Positions 28,001 to 43,000 of a DNA stretch of 64,000 nucleotides are shown one piece after another (position 1 is the stretch's first letter; every line of letters starts with the position of its first letter). A model generated the notes under the pieces. The model did no database searches. It was not told the DNA's origin and saw nothing but the letters and a program-made list of their open reading frames with translations. The stretch is from Glossina fuscipes (Eukaryota > Arthropoda > Insecta > Diptera > Glossinidae), in NCBI RefSeq assembly GCF_014805625.2, contig NW_023998569.1, forward strand, positions 1,168,188-1,232,187. The letters are read 5' to 3'. A program made the position numbers and the translations under genes.

Positions 28001-31000
28001 CCTTATTTTCATTGGTATTGGTTGAAAGCAACTCCTAGAATATTTGCCTCAAAACCGATATAACTTTCTTGGCTGTTTTCATTATTGTTACGATTGGTTT
28101 TGCCTTTGTTGTTGTTGTATAAAAATATATTTTTTTTTATGCCTTTTAGTAAATAGGAAAAAGCAGTTATTGCCTTTATGTACGTAGTAAGAGTGTGTAT
28201 AACTATTAGGTATAAACTTAAACAAACCGAAAATCAATGCTGTTCTGAAAGCAATTATGGTGTTGAATCTAACACTCGACCGGTTGTTTTACAATGCAAT
28301 GCACACAGCGACTATATCCAAGCTGATGAAATAGTATTCAAGCACACTAAGGTTAAGTTGTCTATGCTAAGAATTGAGCGGTAAGTCTTTGTAACAACAA
28401 TAAAAGGTTTAAAACGTAGGAATTGTTGTGACCAGCATGTTACTACTAAAAGCATGAAACAAAAAATTCAGATTCCTTGTTGCCAACCAACAAACAAAAA
28501 CGAAGAAGACAACAACACCAATAACAACAACAAGAAAGCCGAAAACAAAAACATCTCGCCATAGATGTTTTGTGGTTAATTTATGTCATGCTTTAGTAGC
28601 TTTCAGTTAATTTATGTTCGTAATAGTAGTCCAGAGTATACTCTAGAGAATATCCTGTTAGAAATGTGCTTAAAAAAGTTAACACAAGTCTTCCAAGTTA
28701 ATACTATGTGTATGTAATCAACGGAAATAAACCTAGCAGACTTCTCTTTTCATTTATATAACATTTAGTAACAATGCTAACGCAGACATAATAAAACTTA
28801 ATATTGATTTGAATTTTAGATACTTCAAGTTCATGCCGAAGACGGTGACAAGGGAAGTCCACGTGAAGTGCGCTATGGTCTAGTATCCGAGGGGAATCCC
28901 TTCACTTCGTTTTTCGATATTAACGATACCAGCGGTAAGTAAACGGGCTTTATGTTTAAACGGCTGGCGTTTTGAAATATAAAACAGAAAAATTATACAA
29001 ATTAGAAAAGAACCTCTTTAAATTAAGTTATCGCCTTTTATGACTATACATCTAAAGTGCTCTGGTAGAGCCTTGATAAAGATTTTTTTGACATTTTTAG
29101 TACAGCGCGAATTTAGGCACATTTAGTCCTACTTCACGGAGACACAGGGAATAGGCAGTTCCACGACAGAGTCTGCATTCTGTATTCCGTCTGCAAATGT
29201 GACTTTTGCAAAAAATTGTTTTTCGGAATGTTTCCTTCTTTCCTTTTCTATCATTATTTATATTATCTTACGTAGACAAAAAATCTTCATTTTTACGGAT
29301 TTTCTTAACCAATAGACTTTTCATTTAAATTGGACATTTTCTCTTCACCACATTTTTCTTAGCGAATAAAAGTAAACAATAACACAATCGGGTTTGTCTG
29401 TTGGACTTTAACATTGAAAAAATTGTTAATTCATCTGTTAATTGAGCCCTTTTTACTCACTAATACATTGTAGGTCGAGTCATAAGTAACTATCGACACG
29501 GGTAGATAGAATCTATGTTCCTGTGTACATATAAGTTCGAAATCAATTTGCGAAATTCCATTCTGGACATACAACTTTAAAGAACGCGCCGACTTTGAAA
29601 GTCCTGCTGGCGTCGATGACAAACTTTTAAAGACAATTTTGAAGCAAATTGCACGTTAAGTAACAAAAAATATAGCAGGAAGGTTGAATACAATACAATC
29701 TGATACTTGCCGCCACTTACAGAAGTCAGGAAGTTTAAAAAAGGAGTTGCACGGCGTACCTTTTATGTTCTTTTTTTAACGCTTACAATTTTACTAGACA
29801 CGTCTTTGTAACAAATAGATTTCCTCATCTTTTCACCGGCTTTAAGCACACTTTGGCCTACAAAAAAAAATGAACAGACGAAAGCAGGCTGCGTACTTTT
29901 GTCTCCTCCGAGTAGCGTTGCCTCTCTATGAGCAACGTGTTATGAGTTTCTCAATCCAATTGTTGGAGCAAATGCTATGCTATGCTATCCTATGCAATTG
30001 CGACGATCATTAAAAGAAAAGCGATTTCAATGTACTAAATGCAGTATAGGGTATTCTTCAGCATGACAGCAGTCGACACCTCACTGTAATGAACTACTAC
30101 CCCTCCCAGCTAGACATAAGTAGGCAGTACATTTTGCAAAATATTGAGTTTTTTTTATAAGAAAAAGAACCGGTTATGACTTATTTCGATGGGCAAAGGA
30201 TGGGAAACAAATAGCTCTCTTACTTAAAATGTGGCTAGCTCAACTTAACTGACATTCAAATTATGATAATTGCTCTGCCGCAAAAAGAAGTACAGCAAAT
30301 TAGCAAAAGTCGAAAGAACAACAATAACAAGAGTCATTCATATACATTATTCAATGTTTAAGAGTTCAATAAAGTAATCAGGAACTACCACCAGCCCAGA
30401 ACTAAGTGTAAGGAGTAAAATTTAAATTTTACGAAACTTCTAAACGTAAACAGACCTAAAGATCGATTTGATTTCTGTCATCATATCAGTAACATCAATT
30501 TTCAGAACCGTCAACTAGACCAGTGAAGAAACAACTCCTCCATACAAGCTAAGAACGTATTTACTTTATGAAATCTCGGATTCGTATTGCCCTAAACAGA
30601 CTGAACCTTTTGTAGTGGATAGAGTAATAACATCACCTTAACACATATTATTTACTTCCACGATCAAAACCTTTGCATATGTATTCAGAAATTCATAGAG
30701 AAAATGTAATAAAAATTATGAAGAAGTGAAACGACAGGTTACTAAAGAGTTGTAGAACTTTACTGCCATACTATTTTTTATTATGGTTCCCACGATCAAA
30801 AAATTAATGCCATTTAAAATATAAAGTCATAAAAAAAGAAAAAAACAAATACACCGACGAAGTACACAACATCTGTGCCGATTAAATACTTTAGACACGA
30901 AACTGGAACATAAATACATCAAAGTGTTCGCTTAAACTTTTAACAATGACCTTGGTTGAAATTTTTGTTGTTGTTCTTTTTACCACACATAATTACTTTT

Positions 31001-34000
31001 GCAGTGTTTAGGAGACCGGAAGGGATACTTAGAACAGTAGCACGTAGAAAGAGGACAGAAAAAAACAAATACAGGAAATACGTTAATATGTATATAACAC
31101 GAAAGCGCATCGCTTATGGTATGGATTTTTAATTTGATAAAATACGATAAGATGCTAAAGTTTTTTTCTTCTTTGTGTTTGCTGCGGTTTACTGATAACT
31201 CATTTATTTCAAGAAAAGCATGCGTACATATATACAGGCATTATTATTGCAAGCTACTTAGTGTCAAGTTTCGATCCCAACAAAATAGCGGGAGATACGT
31301 TAAAAATATGTTTATTACTATATGATCGATTCACTCTAAACGAACTAGGCGATCTCATCGAAAAGCTTCCTGCGTCACGGTCATGACATCATCTTACAAA
31401 CTTAATAATTTGATTATCTTCTTGTGGTCCAATAAGCTCTGCTTCGCTACCTTTTTACATTGACGACGCTGTGAGTATTCATTATAAGTTTGCACTAATG
31501 ACGCGAATCGATGGTTATGCTCTAAACCAGTCAGCTTAGAAATTAGACATTAAGTCGGAGACGGGTAGGCTTCTGTCCTGTGTCCCTATGAAGACTTTAG
31601 AAGCATTCATTAAATTGCAGAGTATTTTCTCTACGCTGTTTGGCTTTCTTGCGCTTCCTTAATTTTAAGAAGCAATTACAGCAACCAGAAGTCATTAATT
31701 AACGCTCCCTTTGTCATAAATCATATGCTTCAAAGCTATGACTCCACATTCTTCGCTAATCTGCTCATAATAAGTCGCCCATGTTCAGAAATAGAGCCCA
31801 TTAAAATACGTTCAACTCATAATAGGCTATATTACTTTGAGACCTTGAGGGTAGTACGGGCTCATTAGAATCTTCCAAACAAGTCAATTGTTCTCTCTTT
31901 TTCTTAACGTTAACGTGGAACTAAGCAGTTGCGAGGAAAAAATTGGTAAATGCACGATTCACAATCAGTAAAAGAATTTTTCAGACAGTAGAGTGGCCTC
32001 GACACTATCAAATGTAATGTTGTAACGGTGGATGGGCTTAAAAGTATTCCATTATAATTACTCAAAGTATTTTTCTGCTGCCGCGAAGACAAATATAAAC
32101 AATACCTTAAAAAAATACTGATGAAGCAAACATAAATAGATTCTAATTTTGAATTTGATCTTCAATCTACTTCCGCTTTAAATGTAAAATATCTACTTAC
32201 ATGTATAAACTCATGTACACTTTTTTTATGGTTTTTCGTTAACTTATTAGAATTTGAAGTTTTAAAAAATAACCACAGTTAACCACAGTTTTTATAATGG
32301 CCGGCTATTGTTTATATAAATGTGTGTGTGCAACGCATTTACGTTTTTGTATTAATCAAACTATACACAAAATAACCATTAACGTCAACAATAGTTTTGA
32401 AAACAATACAACAAGTACCGATAACTAACTCTTAAAGCCTTAATATTTTTTTTTTCCTTCTATAAGCATGCCCTAAGGCACCTGCTTATAAAAAGTTTGG
32501 TAAACCGGCACGACAGAGTTGGACGGGGGTAAAGGACATATATTTCGGAAATCGATTATCATATTCAAGATACATGAGTGGAATTGATTAAATTAACCAA
32601 TAACGCATAAAAAATAAATAATAAGCTCATGTGTATGTGTTGATGAATGCCATGGTTGGTACAACAATGATCAACCATATCTTTTGTCGTATTCGAAGAT
32701 AGAATAATACACTTAATTAGAAATAATTAAAAAATATTCTTTATATTGCCAATAATAGCCATAGACACGAAAAAAACAGAAAATAAACCAAAATGATGAT
32801 TGTTTACAATGCAAGAACGCAGACTTACAAAATAACCTAAAAAGGCACTTTGTAAACAAATACAGACCGACTCTTTGAATTATTCTTTTTATACGCTTAC
32901 TCTCAGATGATTCCAAATTCTTAGTCATTTTTTTAGTGCAGCACTATATAGATATATTATATATACAAAATAACTCAAGAATTCAGTTTATTACCCAAGT
33001 GTTTCATGGTTTTGTTGTGATCGTAGAGACACATATATATTTATATAAAAGAGCAGTCAATATGTCCTAGAACTAACCAGAAAAAAGCAATTGTTTTTTT
33101 TTGTTGTTTGCAAAAATTCGACTTTGTCCATCAACACACACTTCTTTAAGGGTAATACAACGAAATCAATGCCTCTTTTACATTTCGATACCTTCTTCAT
33201 AAAGCTGATTGTCAAAATAAACATTTCTTTCTTTTTTCTGAAGCATCCTTTGAAGAGTTGCAAACAGATAATAGTCGCCGAGGACGAAATCTGGAGATAG
33301 GGGCAACAATTCAAACTCCAACGGAGGCGGTTTTGCCATCGACTTATGAAACGGAGTTTCCTTTCGATTTAAAAGGCAGATTTTTAAATTTTTCCCAACT
33401 TTTCCTCTTTTCTCAATCAAAATAGTGAATTCATTGCATTTTAATATCTATAGAATGTCAACTTTACCTAGCGAAATCAATTTTCGATTAACGAGAATAA
33501 TTTTCAGGCGTTTTTTGACCTTTTTTGAAGTAAACACCTATTTTACCACTGCGTACAACTACATATCGAACTGATTTAAAGTCTGCAATCCATCTGCAAT
33601 TTTTATTTTCGACGCAGAAGACTTGGCATACTACTTTTCAGGCCAACGCGGCCTATAGTAAGGTCTCAAACGTTAAAGCCATAACATTTCTCGACTGAAT
33701 ACACGCTCATTAGACGGCGACCACTTCTCTATCCCTATCTCCTTTTCTTTTTTCACTTTTTTTTGGTCATTATCTTGTTAACCCCTAGAGTTATAGCAAG
33801 TCATTTATTATATTAAAAAAAAAAACCTACGTAATTCGAATTTTCTCACTGTTTTGAAAATAAAAAAAGTGGGTTCACTAAAATCGCTGCAACTTATAAA
33901 CCATTGACCGAAACAAGATGAATCTTTGACAGGCAGTCTTTGAGAGCTAGTATTTTCTAAAAATAATGTACATTTTTTGTTACCTAGACGATATGTATGT

Positions 34001-37000
34001 ATATGTCCTTAGAATTATTGATCGGCACATATATATATTATGTGAATGTTAAGTATAAAAAAAAAATGACGACGGAGAGTCCAATGCACTTTATGCAGAT
34101 AACTTTATGAAAGTAATTTCAATTTCAAATATATTCCGATGGAAGATGTTACATAGACGTAGGTATATATCTCCATAAATATATATATATAAATTGGGGT
34201 TTTTGTGATTTTTTTCTAACTACTAGCTTATACAAGTTTTTGGTAAGTTTATTTGGTTAATGATACATGTGCCAACACATTGTTAAACATTTTGCGAGGG
34301 AGTAGAGGTCTTCTCCTTCTGCCACTTAGAACACAGCTTGCTACAACTTTTATAAATTTATGCATGTACCCGAATGTTCGCACACACACAGATACATACG
34401 CACACATACACACATCCGTACAAATTCAAGCAGGCTCACTGACAGTAATAAATAGAAACAAGTTTTAGATATGTGTTTAGACAACTCACAGACAGATCGT
34501 TAATGCACATAATCACAAACGTACGCATATATACACATAATATATATAAGGAACACGCATTACTTGCCAGCAAGTTATTCAACTTGTTTAGAAGTTCATA
34601 CATTCATATACATATACAAGCGGGCATGTTACGCATTTTTATGCAGTTTGATTGCATGTGAAATCACAACCACAAGCCTCTCTTATTCTGTGCCAATGGG
34701 TGTTCGTGGTCTTTTTTTTTCTTCGTTTTCTTTTTTTTGTAGTTTTCGTAGCTCGGTTCGCGTATTATCTGCAGTAAGAGTAAGGTTAACAGTGAATGTG
34801 TTTAATATTATTCTAACGTTTCGTATGGCTTTATGGTCTTTATGCATACACAACGTTACATCAATTTATAGAAAAATTTATCTTTACGTACTAAAAAATT
34901 GAATATCAGTGTAACAGTATGTTGTTAAACGTCCTCGCATATACGATCGGTCGTTGTACCTGCGTTATTTAATATTCCAAAGTTGTTAAATTCCTCGTAT
35001 AGAGTTTTGTTTGTTTGTCGTCCATGGCACACACACTTGTTGTTACTTCCTTGTTGTTATTATGTTGTCATTATTATTGTTGGTAGTGCTTGTGTGTACA
35101 TTTGCGTTCACGCGTGTGTGTGTGACTATTGAGTGAGTACCACAACAAAACGTTGTTGCTTTTGTCTGCCTTCTAGCTTCTGTGGCTGCAAATTTACGTT
35201 ATTTTTTTCTTTTCTTATTTTTGAAACTTTTCTGCCTTTACACTTTGTTAATATAGCTCTATACTTGTGTAGATTTCAGATTTCAATTTAAATTAGGAGG
35301 CACTTCCCACATAATACTGGAAATTGGGTAAAAGTAATGAATACCGGCATTACATTATCATACAGTAAAAAAATTGAGATACTCTTCCGAAGCCTATGCT
35401 AATAATAAGGGGAATCCTTCGGTACCAAAAGACAGTAGTCATTAAAAAACTTTAATAGAAGAAAAAAACTGTAAAGTGTTTAGATTTCACTCTGTGGATA
35501 GATCCGCATCACTTATATATACACTTTACACTATGTAATTTTAAGTAGAGAAATGAAGAAGCGATAACTTTTTATGGTTTCTGATAGAGAACTAATATAT
35601 TATGAAGTGCATCGGCCTGACAGGCCGGGTAAGCAAAGACCACTCTCGACTCGCAACTCAATTGAGCGCTTATTCTCTAAAACGGCACAATACATGTAAA
35701 GAAATTTATTCAAACATTCTCAATTGTATGGAATTTGTATTTTCTCACTTGTTTGGAGTTATTATAAAGAAATAAAATTCTACTGCTTCCGCGATTATGT
35801 TTATTTAAGAAATTGATTAGTTAATTTATTAGTAACAGTTTACTCTCCTTTACACATATAGCATAAGTAAAATTTTGTAAATGAAGCGACGTTATATGGA
35901 AAATGGTTGAGAAAGTGGGCCGATCCGAGCCATTTTGAGTAGCGTTCGTCCATGAGCTATGGGCTTAAGGCTGCGTGGTACTAGCGCATAGGTACATACA
36001 GGGAAAGTATTCCACAGAGATAAAAAAGATTTATCCATCAATTAAGTCCTTTAACAGGACTACGCGTCCATTTCAGTTTTCCACACCACTCCTCCACGAG
36101 TTACCGCATACATACCGCAGGATACACTACTACGATTCGTTATTCTTTAACCATACTGCCCGCTTTTAAAACAACCTGCCAATAGTAATCTTCCCGCCGC
36201 ACCTGATTTGTCCATTTTTAATTTGAACGTTCACAGATAATATTTCCTTTCTCCATTCCTCTCTACCTACAACTCTTTCTGATTACCACCGTGCCCGCAC
36301 ATGTACACGAACAATACAATGTCGAATTTTCGGAAAATAAAATTTCAGCTATTTTTTATGCTATGCTTGGTAAACTATTGTGATGCGATTATTTTGCTTT
36401 CCTGGTTCCTGGTTTTCCTTGGAGAGACCATTACTTTGCTTCGATACGTTTTTTAGATTGTGAGTTATCGTTTCATGTTTATAGCCTTAAAATATCGTTT
36501 GTTCTTTTGCCACGAAATTTCTATTTTCACAGTAAGATGAGGAAAATGTACCGTTAACGATAGATACAATAATTATTCCCATAGAAGTAAGCATTGAAGT
36601 AAGCCAGAAAATTAAACTCTCACGCCTGCGGTATATATATATAAAAATACTTTATAGTAATATGATGTTAGCTGTTTTTCTCGCGAAAAAAAGGTACATA
36701 CAAACCTCTGTAAAGAATAATACCTTCGTCCGCACAACTTCAGACGATTTACTATCTGAAACCTTACTTCAGATTTTTCAACTTATTTATGGAATAAATC
36801 TGCTACAGATTTATCCAAAAAACTACGACATTGAATATCGAATATGGCTGCCTCAAACTGCCATGAATGACGAACTGTTTACATGTTCGTACTATCCCAT
36901 TCCCGCTCGTATTAAGACCACCTAATTTCCGTTTCTGTTTCGCATTTTTTAGCACAATGCATACATTTATCTAACGCAATTGCTGTAGTGTCGCTCAAAA

Positions 37001-40000
37001 TCTCTCAAGTAAAAGCTAAAACTTAACGTGATGACTGATAACCAGGATCAAGCTAAAAAAATGTTCATATATTTACATACGTCAAACTTAGCCAATAAAC
37101 ACGCTTTTGGCATCCACCTCCCTGCCTCCAGTGCGCAGAAGTGAAGATGCACGTTTTTGCTGAGTGCCGCACAGGCGAGTAGATAAGACTTGCGATTAAC
37201 AAACAGGTGATCACGGGTTCAATTTCCAAAGCGATTTGACAATGTAGGTTATTGAAAAATTGTTCCGGTCCAATCCATTTTCGATGTGCAGAGCTGCCGG
37301 GTATGTTATAATTCTGACTACCACGACTGTGGTCACTAATTCAGAGCCTAGTACATTTTATTCATACTCTAGCCCGTAATTATAATGAATATTCACTCGT
37401 CAAACGAAAATTCTATGAAAGGCAGTCTATTGGAAGCTCAGACTTTCTCTGCATATAAGAGCTTGCTTGTCGTGGTAACGTCTATATATGTTAGGATCCA
37501 AAAAGAATCTTTGTAATCCAAATTCCAATTACAATTAAAAATTAAGCTCTTTCACGAAGGGTTTACTACTCGTGAGATATCATATATGGAGTGGGGCCAA
37601 GAAATAGCCTCACGTGGTTCAAATTAGGTCCATTTAATTTTCATTTTAAATTACTATCATGAACAAATTAACGATTTCCCCTTTTTTGGCCTATAAGTGT
37701 TTCAAGAGAATCCTTATATGTGGTGGTATCCAAAAAATAGACCTACATAGTCCAAACTCGGTAAGGCCTGATTTCTTTATCAATTTATTATTATGAGCAA
37801 ATTTTCAACGCATAGAGATTTCGTTCTCATAGGATCGGTTGTATGAGAGAGAGTTCAAAAAATTGCCTCAGCCGATCCAAAACTTTCACACCAATTTAGA
37901 ATGTCGAAATATTACTACTTAGCCACTTTTCTCGGGATATATTGAAAATTGCAAATTTTTCTTATAACGACTTTTCGGTATAGGAGAGTTGGCGAAAAAG
38001 TGAGCCGGTCCGAATGCTTTTCAGTACGGTTCGTCCGTAAGTCAAGGCAGGTCAGTGTATCAAATTTCATCAAAATATCTCAAATTTGCAACCTGCGGCT
38101 TGAACCCAAAAATACATGGACGGAGTACAGACGGGCAGACATACTTAGATCGATTCAGAATCATATCCTGCGGGTCTGTCTTGAATGCCTGTGAATGTTA
38201 CATATTTTCGCCTGCATTCTCAATACTTGAACATGTATTTGTATAAAAATTGCCTGCATCTGAGAGTAAACGTATAAAAATTTGCTTTTTGCCTAAGACT
38301 TACCGACTGGGCACACGTCCGCTAAGCTGTGACCATTCCCTAACACTTCTTCTTTCCTTATTCCTTTCCCACCGGTACTGTGTTACACGCAGAGGCGACA
38401 TCCCCTGAGTGAGTAGCCGTATTAGAAAAAGCCTGCATATCATTTCACCGGTAAATTGGTAAAAAGAAAAATTACTAGGGTAAATTAATTCTTAGCTTTC
38501 ATTGAAAGCCATCAAAGCGAATATTGAATGCTTTTAACAGATCGAAATATAACAGAAGTGGCGGCCATAAGAAAAAGAGGCTCCAAGCACTAGAAAAATT
38601 AAAGCGATCTTATAAATTAGTTAAAATACTATGGTCAGTCAAACTAGACCGTCAAACAACGCACATCACTTTTGTTTCAACATTGTCCATGTTTGATAAA
38701 ATTAACATTATGTCAAACGAAAGAAAGTTTTAGGTTACTAGCAAAAAGAAATACAGAGAACGAGCGAAAAAAACAACGCAGTAACGAGAAATTGGAAAAC
38801 TATTTTTTTTAGATTGGGATGCAACCAAATCATAAAAAAATTCGTATTGCAAGTGTTTCCTCATAAAACTCATTTTGTAAATGTTTACTACACTTGAGAA
38901 ATCTTATAGGAGAGATAAAAGAGGGGTGCACTTCTAGAACAATAAACTCAGACCTCAAATCAATATTTTAAATCGACTCTTCTCATAAAAAATTAAAAAC
39001 TACAACTTTTTTTATATAAATATTTTTTTAAAAGACTTTGTTTGCACGGAGATCTCTTATTTAGTATGTCAAAATTATATTTGCTGCTAACGTTTGCCAA
39101 AAAATACCAAATCTCTTTATATAAAGTCTATTACAAAATAGAGCTCTATATAGCAAGGGGAGTCAAAAATGTTCTGACTTAAGTTTTAATCAATAGCATT
39201 CCTTCCTGGATTTTTGTTGAAAATAAAGACACGTATTCAGACACCAGACGGCCGAACACGCTTAGTTCGATTCAAAGCGCGAGTGTATGAATAAGTCTTA
39301 CGGAAGCTATTGTGTCCGTTGCATATGGCCAGAAAATCTTAATATGGCGTTTACCGGTGGCGGTGGTGTGAAGTATAATTCATTAAAATCTTAGAAACGA
39401 TTTTGTTAACAACTGCCAATCGGCAACTGGCCACAATAATTGAGCGACATATAAATATTTATAGTGAAAACGGTGCGGGTTATCAAACTTGTTAACAAAA
39501 ATAAAAACAATGTGAGGTGATTATATCCCCATCACAGAACCGCAAATTTTATTACTTTTGATATTCTCTTAGAAATAAAAATAAATATAAAGTATGTAAA
39601 TTTTTCACATACCTTTGACTTAATTTAGATAACTGCCTCTTCATTTGACTAAAATTTTGATAAAAGCTTTAAAATTGATCCCAATCGAGGTTCTTCTGAT
39701 CATGTTTGAAAGTGAACCTAACAAAATCACAAATCATACCGCTTTTAAAAAAGCTGAATAAAAATTATGTGAATAACTAAAATTTCTAAATATTAAGGCT
39801 CACCATTAATAAATAATAGCTTAGCAAAAATATTTATTAGACCGCCTAAGACCGCCGTTCGATATAAAAATAGGGCCAAAGTGCCAATTCATAAGAACTC
39901 ACTTAACTAATAATAGGTGTATTAGTTAATGGTGATGGGTGTAGAGAATCTTCAGAAACATACAACTTTTGCTTTTTGCTTGGTTGCGCGATTATCGTCT

Positions 40001-43000
40001 AAAAATACATTAAATGGGTTTATTCTATCGTCTCTGGACGCTACAAAAAGATTGACTGCTCTCCCAACTTCTAGCATTAGCCCTTTTATCCTCATGGTAG
40101 AATTAAATTATAATTAATTAATTGTAATTGATTAATTAGCTGCAATCGTTTCCAATGCAATCTACGCAACTTTTAAATGATGTAAAGTCTTTTTTCGAAT
40201 ACCTTCTTGCCTTCCGCAGAGATCTAACACAGTATGCTGCAGTCAAAAAACATATAAATCGCCGCTTTTGCTATAGAAGCTTGTCAATATATATAGAAAA
40301 AAATGAAAAACTGTACAAAAAATTGATTATCATACGCTCGCGTATGAATGGCTTATACATGTGTTTATTATATGCGATCGGTATAGAATAGCTTCTGCTG
40401 TATGGTTAGAATTTCAATGAAAAAAATGAAAGATCGATTTTTTTTTGTTATATGCAAAGTTTTTTTATGCGAATCACTTGATATCAAAGCATGTCTTCAT
40501 CTGCCTAAATAATCCGGAGAACATAAAGTATTGCTATCAAAAATAACAACAAACACATTACTAGAGATAGTTAAGTTTAGCCTACGCGTATGCACACACA
40601 GGCTTACATATAATTACGTAAATCTGCAAGTTATCTGACCTTTTCAACTGGTTCGTTACTTATACGACCATCTCTAAAGGGGGTAAGATGATTACCTTCC
40701 ATCATGTCTACCAGGCTCATTAACATTCATGAAAATAAGAGAAAAAACGTCCTGACGAAGACGCAGCGTACACATCATTATCTATTACTACTCTTTGTAT
40801 AGAAAATTCGCAAGATTCGTCCATACAGGTATATACATAACTTACATATATGGTTAAATTACTATAGCCGTAGCTTCAGCTACAGCAACAACATGTCATA
40901 ACAAACATTGCAGACATTGAAAAGTCTAACTTATTGAATGTCTCCACCACGTTGGTGTTAGTGTCCATGGCCTTAGAAGAATTTTGTTAAACACCAACGT
41001 TGTTCAAAATTGAAGAAGATAGACGGTGATTTAGTGAAGGACGGCAAACACAAACGCACAAAAGTATTAAGCGTTCGTCAGCTTATGGTGGCCACATGAT
41101 TTTTAGTTGCATTGTTGCTATTGTTGTTGGTTTATATTTGAAGCAATTTCAATTTCCAAGCCATCATTAAAAATGGCAACATCACGAATTCTTGAACAAA
41201 ATTCAAAATACACAGCCCAACAACTATTACCGCTACCATCCGTTCGCCAAATAAAAAACGTTTGCGAAACAAAAAGACAAAGAAAAACTTGTACTCTTTT
41301 TTAGCTTCAGCAACAGTTATACAAAAAGAAATTTTCGTTATTATTATTCCGTTTGTGTTGTTTCGTATTCTTATTTTTCTCTACACTTATTATTCCTTTT
41401 TGTTCTTCTGTTGTATATATATTTCACGATTAACAACAAAAACGACAAGAAAGTACCCATCATTTTTGTGTGTCTTGCAGGCGAAATCTTCCTAATGCGA
41501 CCTCTAGAGGATATCGCTGCAATCACGCATGTGGGCGATCCCGTCTTGCTTACAGTAATTGCGGAAGAGGTTAAGGTTGGTCGTGACGAACCACCAGCAA
41601 TGGCTTCCACCGTGCAATTGGCATTCTTTTTACCCGAGCGCACCAATTCGCCGCCATACTTCGAAAACGATCAGTAAGTACCAGTTGCACAACTAAATAA
41701 AAGCGTCGACAACACCAACAACAACATCGGTATCAACCACACAATCACAATCACAGTGTTCTTTGAATCAGACTGAAACCACTTCAATTGTCTGTTTTAG
41801 CCGCAGTAGCCCATTAGCATATGCAACAGCAGCCTTTCGTTGGTGTTTGGCTAATAAGTACAATAACAATAAAACGTTGCGCAAAAAGAATGCTTGTTTG
41901 GCCATACGCCCGCCAGTACTTCCCTTTCCGTGCCCTCAACAGGGCAAGCGAATGTTGTTAACTAAGTTCTTTAGTTTCTTCTTATTTTATTGTTTTCCTT
42001 TTATTTTTTGTCATTGCATTCGTTCGTTCGCTATTTTCTTTGCAGTTATGTATCCCGCGTCGATGAAAATGCTCCACAAGGAACTGCTCTCACATTTGTC
42101 GACCCTTATGTACCGCGTGTTTATGATGATGATACGGGCAAAAATGGTGTGTTTTCTTTGACTTTGCTTAATAACAACGGTACTTTTGAGATTTCACCTA
42201 ACGTAGCGGAACGCAGTGCTTCATTTCTAATACGCGTGCGAGACAACATTTTATTAGATTACGAAGAACGTCACTCAGTAGAATTTCAAATATTAGCACA
42301 AGAATTGGGACCAGCCACAAATTTATCTGCCACCGTAAACGTCACTGTCTATATAAATGACGTCAATGACAATCCACCCATATTCTCCCAGCCCGTGTAT
42401 ACAGTCGAACTGCCAGAAAATATGACAATGGGTACTAAAGTGGTACAGGTTCATGCTGATGATGTTGACACTGGTCTGGGTGGTCGTGTCCGTTATACCG
42501 CCATTTTAGGCTATTTAAATACTTCTCTTAATCTGAATGCTGAGACTGGTCTGATAACAGTATCCACCGATAATCATGGCTTTGATCGTGAAGTGATGCC
42601 CGAATATCATTTGTATGTGGAAGCTCGTGACAATGATGGTTCTGGAAATCGAGCACAAGTACCATTAGTCATAAAACTTATTGATGTCAACGATGAAGTG
42701 CCTACATTCGAAAAAGATTTATACGAGTTTATCTTGGCTGCCGATTTGAAAAGTTTTACTACAGCGGCAGTAATACATGCTGTAGACAAAGATGCGACTG
42801 CACCCAATAACGAGGTGCGTTATGAAATTATTAACGGTAACTACGATAATAATTTCGCGTTAGATAAAATCACCGGTGAATTAACTGTACGAGAAAAAGT
42901 AAATTTTCGTACTAAAAAACAAATTTCACAACATAGACGTCGCAAACGGCAGAACCCTCCCATTAATGAGCCAAATATGTTTATATTAATTGCAAGAGCG

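Larger units (their letters stand above)
28935..41480. other. Cadherin intron 5 (~12.5 kb)
   Basis: This is the largest intron. It contains a mariner C-terminal relic (33040-33420), several dispersed-repeat copies (35878-35970, 37440-38180, 39225-39290), and an 11-bp inverted repeat (40949-40959 with 40990-41000, ACGTTGGTGTT). The rest is AT-rich with no frame I can support as a gene. Confidence 0.65.

Noticed and set aside
28178..28384. 68-residue frame ending near a GTAAGT
   Set aside because: There is no matching acceptor with cadherin content, and exons 4 and 5 already join in phase without it.
29431..31900. Possible LTR or gypsy debris in intron 5
   Set aside because: I saw only scattered less AT-rich words, without LTR pairs, a primer-binding site or polymerase motifs.
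40949..41000. 11-bp inverted repeat ACGTTGGTGTT as an element end or structured RNA
   Set aside because: Long loop, no compensatory context and no flanking duplication. Mentioned only as intron content.
41763..42161. 132-residue plus-strand frame
   Set aside because: It crosses intron 6 and overlaps exon 7 in another frame. It is a shadow.
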